Source: Roseivirga sp. E12
Lineage (GTDB): Bacteria; Bacteroidota; Bacteroidia; Cytophagales; Cyclobacteriaceae
NCBI RefSeq assembly: GCF_017592825.1
Contig: NZ_JAGFMD010000001.1
Coordinates: 1,054,001-1,118,000, forward strand
Direction of reading: 5' to 3'
Length of the DNA stretch: 64,000 bases
Numbering within the stretch: the stretch's first letter is position 1; each line of letters starts with the position of its first letter. The position numbers and the translations under genes are program-made. Below the pieces are notes generated by a model, which did not search any database, was not told the DNA's origin, and saw only the letters and a program-made list of their open reading frames with translations. Shown here one piece after another: positions 60,284 to 64,000 of this stretch.

Positions 60284-61480
60284 ATGCCAGGTTTTGAAAT
60301 ATTCGGTAAAGAAGAAAGAAAAGAAGTAAACGATGTCCTTGATTCAGGCATTCTGATGCGATATGGCTTTGATCACATGCGCAATGGTCATTGGAAAGCA
60401 AAAGAACTAGAAGATGCAGTACAAAATATCTTCGGTGCAAAGTACGCCCAGCTCACTTCAAGCGGTACAACGGCTCTATCAACTGCCATGGCCGTTATGG
60501 GTGTGGGTGCAGGCGATGAAGTGATCATGCCAACCTTTACTTTTGTTGCCAGCTTTGAGGCGATCATCACTGCTGGAGCAACTCCTGTTTTGGTTGATAT
60601 TGATGAAACACTATGCCTAGACCCTAAAGCTGTCGAAGCAGCGATTACCCCCAACACTAAGATGGTAATGCCTGTTCATATGTGTGGTTCAATGGCACAA
60701 TTGGATGCCTTGCAAGACATTTGTAAAAGACATAACCTCCTACTTCTCGAAGATGCCTGTCAAGCCATTGGCGGCAGTTTTAATGGACAAAAACTGGGGA
60801 CTATTGGAGATGGAGGCACCTTCTCTTTCGACTTTGTAAAAACGATTACTTGCGGTGAAGGTGGTGCCTTTTTGACGAACAATGAAGAATACTATCGAAA
60901 TGCCGATCATTATACTGATCATGGCCATGACCATGTAGGTAGTGATCGTGGTGCAGAAACTCATCCATTCCTCGGGTACAACTTTAGAATTTCAGAATTA
61001 CACGCGGCTGTAGGCCTAGGTCAAATCAAAAAGCTCGATTGGATTCTTGAAACCCAGAGAAAAAACAACGCCATCATTAAAGGAGCACTTAGTCAGGTGG
61101 AAGGTGTTACTTTCAGAAGGATTCCCGATCCAGAAGGTGATAACGCTTCATTCTTGTCCTTCTTCTTACCAACAGAAGAATTAACCCGAAAGGCACACAA
61201 AGAGCTATTGGCAAACGGACTTGGAGGAAATTTCTACTGGTACGATAACAATTGGCACTACATCAAAAAGTGGGACCATTTGAAAAATGCTACTTCCCTA
61301 TTTCCTCTTAACCCAGGCTTAGTTTCAGCCATCGAAGCCATGGACTTTGACAGTTTCAAACAATCTGATGAAGTAATGGGAAGAACCATTTCTTCACTGA
61401 TCAATTTGAGTTGGACTGAAGAGCAGGCACAAGAACGTGCTGAAAAAATGGCTGTTACGATTAAATCCGTGCTTTCATGA
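60284..61480 (+). CDS. kdnA: 8-amino-3,8-dideoxy-octulosonate (Kdo8N) transaminase
   Basis: A 398-residue PLP aminotransferase of the DegT/DnrJ/EryC1 family. The PLP lysine is in [17 protein letters not shown]; also visible are [29 protein letters not shown] and [10 protein letters not shown]. The overlap with kdsB (ATGA) and the adjacent iron-alcohol dehydrogenase match the Shewanella gene set that makes 8-amino-Kdo: KdnB oxidises C8 and KdnA transaminates it. That context gives a specific role to an otherwise broad family. Confidence 0.9.
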   Translation: MPGFEIFGKEERKEVNDVLDSGILMRYGFDHMRNGHWKAKELEDAVQNIFGAKYAQLTSSGTTALSTAMAVMGVGAGDEVIMPTFTFVASFEAIITAGATPVLVDIDETLCLDPKAVEAAITPNTKMVMPVHMCGSMAQLDALQDICKRHNLLLLEDACQAIGGSFNGQKLGTIGDGGTFSFDFVKTITCGEGGAFLTNNEEYYRNADHYTDHGHDHVGSDRGAETHPFLGYNFRISELHAAVGLGQIKKLDWILETQRKNNAIIKGALSQVEGVTFRRIPDPEGDNASFLSFFLPTEELTRKAHKELLANGLGGNFYWYDNNWHYIKKWDHLKNATSLFPLNPGLVSAIEAMDFDSFKQSDEVMGRTISSLINLSWTEEQAQERAEKMAVTIKSVLS

Positions 61481-62208
61481 AAGTAGTCGCCCTAATTCCT
61501 GCCAGGTATGATGCCACTCGGTTTCCGGGCAAGCTCATGGCTAAGCTCGGTAACAAGTCTGTTATTCTTAGAACATATGAGGCGGTAATCAAGACGGGTC
61601 TTTTTGCCGAAACCTATGTGGTCACTGACTCTGACGTTATTTACAACGAAATAGTTGATAATGGAGGCAAAGCGATCAAGAGTCAAAAGGAGCATGAATG
61701 TGGCAGCGACAGAATAGCCGAAGCTGCAGAGCAAATAGAGGCTGACATCATCGTCAATGTCCAAGGTGATGAGCCCTTTACAAAGAAAGAACCGCTTACA
61801 GAGTTACTATCTGTTTTTGAAGGACCTGATGCTGACCAAATCGACCTAGCATCTCTTATGCAGGTTTTGACCAAAGTCAACTTAATTGAAGACCCTAATT
61901 ACGTAAAGGTGGTGGTTGACCAACAGAATTACGCGCTGTTCTTCTCACGCTCGCCCCTTCCATATCCTCGAAACAAAGCTGCCAACCCAAAGTACTATGA
62001 GCATATTGGGGTTTACGCTTTCAGGAAACAAGCACTGCTCGACTTTTACAATACACCAATGACCATTTTGGAAGACACTGAGAAAATCGAGTGTCTCCGT
62101 TACCTTGAAATTGGTAAAAAAATCAAGATGGTAGAAACTGAATACATGGGCATCGAGATCGATACGCCTGAAGATTTAGAAAACGCAAAAGCATTTATTG
62201 AAGACTAA
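61477..62208 (+). CDS. kdsB: 3-deoxy-manno-octulosonate cytidylyltransferase (Kdo/Kdo8N)
   Basis: A 243-residue enzyme activating Kdo (or Kdo8N) as its CMP sugar. [43 protein letters not shown] and [19 protein letters not shown] are diagnostic. It overlaps kdnA by four bases and kdnB by one (TAATG), so the three genes are translationally coupled. In this context the preferred substrate is probably the 8-amino sugar, as in Shewanella. Confidence 0.95.
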   Translation: MKVVALIPARYDATRFPGKLMAKLGNKSVILRTYEAVIKTGLFAETYVVTDSDVIYNEIVDNGGKAIKSQKEHECGSDRIAEAAEQIEADIIVNVQGDEPFTKKEPLTELLSVFEGPDADQIDLASLMQVLTKVNLIEDPNYVKVVVDQQNYALFFSRSPLPYPRNKAANPKYYEHIGVYAFRKQALLDFYNTPMTILEDTEKIECLRYLEIGKKIKMVETEYMGIEIDTPEDLENAKAFIED

Positions 62209-63287
62209 TGACAGCATTCAAGAACTTCCCAATGGTTAAAATGGTCGTTTACGGCCGTGGATCGTTTGGTCAGACCGCAGAAATCCTTTCCTCTCAAAGA
62301 AAAGGTGACTACCCATTTATATTTTTGGTGGATGATTTCTTCACTGGAAGGGAAAGTCTCATTTCACGTATACCATTAGAAGGAAAAGACAAGATAGTCT
62401 TTGCCAGTGCCGATGATGAGCCTAAAACAAAGCAAGTAGATGCTATTGCCAAAGGCTTGATTGAAGAGTTTGGTGAAGTATCAGGGGTTATTGGTATTGG
62501 TGGCGGTAGTATGTTGGATTTAGCCAAAGCTGTAGCCCTGATGATGACTAACCCAGGGTCTTCTGCTGACTATCAAGGATGGGATCTGGTAAAAGTACCC
62601 GGTGCCTATCATGTAGGAGTTCCTACACTTTCTGGTACGGGAGCCGAGGTTTCAAGAACGACTGTACTAACAGGTCCTGAGCGTAAGTTGGGAATGAACT
62701 CTGATTATACGCCTTTCGATCAAATCATCCTTGACCCAGACCTGATTAAGAATGCTCCTAAGAATCAGCGTTTCTATACAGGAATGGATTGCTACATTCA
62801 CTGTGTTGAATCACTGACAGGAACTTATCTCAACACCTTCTCGCAATCTTATGGAGAAATGGCGCTAGAGCTTTGTGAGGATGTATTTCTTGAGAAAGAC
62901 GTTTGGGATGAAGACTCTGATGCTAAGTTGATGATGGCCTCCTACCATGGTGGTATGTCTATTGCCTATTCTCAAGTGGGAGTCGCTCATGCGGTTTCTT
63001 ATGGATTGAGTTTCTTGCTAGGCACCAAGCACGGTATTGGTAACTGTATTGTATTTGACCAACTGGAAGAGTTCTACCCAGAAGGTGTCTCCAAGTTCAA
63101 AGCTATGGTAGACAAACATCAGATTGATATTCCAAAAGGAATTTGCGCAGGCTTAAGTAACGATCAGTTTGAAAAGATGATTGATGTAGCTCTCTTCTTG
63201 GAGCCATTATGGGAAAATGCCTTAGGAAGCAATTGGCGTGATACCATCACTCGGAAAAAACTCCGAGAGATGTACGAAAAAATGTAA
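62208..63287 (+). CDS. kdnB: 3-deoxy-octulosonate 8-oxidase (iron-containing alcohol dehydrogenase)
   Basis: A 359-residue group III (Fe-type) alcohol dehydrogenase. The nucleotide-binding GIGGGSMLDLAKAVALM and PTLSGTGAEVSRTTVL are present. The metal ligands are in TGMDCYIHCVESLTG, GVAHAVSYGLS and GTKHGIGNC (Asp and three His). It oxidises C8 of Kdo so that KdnA can aminate it. It ends the operon; a perfect terminator follows after four bases. Confidence 0.9.
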   Translation: MTAFKNFPMVKMVVYGRGSFGQTAEILSSQRKGDYPFIFLVDDFFTGRESLISRIPLEGKDKIVFASADDEPKTKQVDAIAKGLIEEFGEVSGVIGIGGGSMLDLAKAVALMMTNPGSSADYQGWDLVKVPGAYHVGVPTLSGTGAEVSRTTVLTGPERKLGMNSDYTPFDQIILDPDLIKNAPKNQRFYTGMDCYIHCVESLTGTYLNTFSQSYGEMALELCEDVFLEKDVWDEDSDAKLMMASYHGGMSIAYSQVGVAHAVSYGLSFLLGTKHGIGNCIVFDQLEEFYPEGVSKFKAMVDKHQIDIPKGICAGLSNDQFEKMIDVALFLEPLWENALGSNWRDTITRKKLREMYEKM

Positions 63288-63290
63288 ATG

Positions 63291-63316
63291 AAAGCCGGTT
63301 TAACCGGCTTTTCTTA
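63291..63316 (+). terminator. Rho-independent terminator of the kdn operon
   Basis: AAGCCGGTT pairs with AACCGGCTT around a single T (63292-63310), followed by TTCTTATTTT. Confidence 0.88.
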
Positions 63317-63342
63317 TTTTGTAGCCTGATTCAAAAACTGCC

Positions 63343-63882
63343 ATGAAAAAAACCCTAGCCCTTTCTCTATTCCTATCTCTAATGAGCAGCATTTGCATTG
63401 CTCAGGATAAATCTACCCACCCCGTAGAATACTCTTCAGGTACTATATCTGTAGGTATAGTGGTCAGCAACATGAAAAAATCACTCAAATTCTATAAAGA
63501 GGTCCTAGGCCTAAAGGAAACTGGAGGTTTCACAGTAGAACGCGAAGTGGCCAGAAAGACAGGCCTAACAAGTGGCAAGCCCTTTGATGTCAAAGTCCTG
63601 AAGACTGTAGATGACCCCAACGCTACCGAGTGGAAGCTTATGACTTTTAAGAACAAGTCTCAGCATCCAGAGCAAAAGCATATTCAAGATGATACAGGCA
63701 TGCAATATGTCACAATGTACGTTAAGTCATTAGATCCCTTTATTCCAAGACTTAAAAAGGCAAGGGTAAAACGACTTGGCAAAACTCCAACTCAAATTCC
63801 TGACGGCAGGTATTTCATTCTAATACAAGACCCTGATGGTACGTTTATTGAGTTAATAGGCCCAATGACCACTGATAAATAG
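63343..63882 (+). CDS. Exported VOC (glyoxalase/dioxygenase fold) protein
   Basis: A 179-residue protein with signal peptide (LALSLFLSLMSSICIAQ). One VOC module pair follows: VGIVVSNMKKSLKFYKEVLGLKETGGFTVE, and GRYFILIQDPDGTFIELIGP at the C-terminus with the usual Glu. Metal-binding His of the N-terminal strand is not obvious (VGIVV). An exported VOC protein is less common than cytoplasmic ones. Function unknown. Confidence 0.88.
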   Translation: MKKTLALSLFLSLMSSICIAQDKSTHPVEYSSGTISVGIVVSNMKKSLKFYKEVLGLKETGGFTVEREVARKTGLTSGKPFDVKVLKTVDDPNATEWKLMTFKNKSQHPEQKHIQDDTGMQYVTMYVKSLDPFIPRLKKARVKRLGKTPTQIPDGRYFILIQDPDGTFIELIGPMTTDK

Positions 63883-63932
63883 TTTGAAACGTAGTTTTTT
63901 ATTAGTTTAAAACGAATTACAATTAGTATTTA

Positions 63933-64000
63933 ATGAAACGCAGAGACTTTATACAAAAGGCTAGCTTGGCCTCAGCAGGTGTTATGGCAGCTTCACCATT
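63933..64000 (+). CDS. N-terminus of a Tat-exported protein (3' truncated)
   Basis: ATG 63933 begins MKRRDFIQKASLASAGVMAA, a twin-arginine signal (RRDF) with a hydrophobic stretch; the window ends before the mature protein. In Bacteroidota this leader is common on oxidoreductases of the GFO/IDH family and on several hydrolases, and no choice can be made here. Confidence 0.8.
   Translation, partial: MKRRDFIQKASLASAGVMAASP

Overview
The window looks like a chromosome segment of a Bacteroidota bacterium of the Cytophagales type (marine, gliding-lineage relatives such as Roseivirga, Fulvivirga or Reichenbachiella). The evidence is an ECF sigma/FecR/SusC/SusD locus, the gene order ftsX-DUF3098-uppP-truB-ribF, gliding gene gldC, DUF2911, DUF3098 and DUF2975 proteins, many Crp/Fnr regulators, and a promoter of the form TTG-N20-TAnnTTTG. 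The genus is not determinable from the sequence alone. No rRNA, tRNA, CRISPR array, transposase or integrase gene was seen.

Layout. 0-1.6 kb: C-terminal two thirds of a membrane pyrophosphatase. 1.9-8.6 kb: ECF sigma factor, FecR anti-sigma factor, SusC-like receptor with an N-terminal signalling domain, and a SusD-like lipoprotein. 9.2-12.6 kb (minus strand): a secreted protein and a MacA/MacB-like adaptor and permease without an ATPase. 12.8-19.4 kb: ABC-F ATPase, a lipoprotein, a ferredoxin-fused class III nucleotide cyclase, an esterase, and cysE-cysM.

19.4-24.7 kb is the most unusual part. Small AT-rich genes, all on the plus strand, are separated by imperfect dyads whose ends (AAC ... 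GTT) behave like integron attC sites: the first bases of a cassette are complementary to the bases just after its own last gene. No integrase is present, so this resembles an integrase-less cassette cluster (CALIN). One cassette is decayed and carries the tail of a paralogue of an earlier cassette gene.

24.7-37.1 kb: a serine-hydrolase homologue lacking its catalytic serine, a LytS/LytTR-type two-component pair, small DUF proteins, and a run of Crp/Fnr regulators interleaved with tautomerases, an alpha/beta hydrolase, a DJ-1/PfpI protein, an SDR without its catalytic tyrosine, and NTF2-fold proteins. Palindromic operators there suggest local regulons, including a near-consensus CRP-type site beside a regulator with a CRP-like recognition helix.

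37.3-47.6 kb: a flavoprotein disulfide reductase, an orphan trio of contractile-injection-system tube proteins, a Tricorn-type protease, an ArsR/SRPBCC pair with a duplicated operator, a DUF2975/Xre pair, a gluzincin-like lipoprotein and an alpha/beta hydrolase. 47.6-55.2 kb: housekeeping genes (pdeM, ftsX, uppP, truB, ribF), a CoA-transferase operon split by a four-helix-bundle (IVP) element, and gldC. 55.4-59.9 kb: a TonB-dependent receptor with a GDSL lipoprotein. 60.3-63.3 kb: a kdnA-kdsB-kdnB operon for 8-amino-Kdo. The window ends in a VOC protein and the start of a Tat-exported protein.
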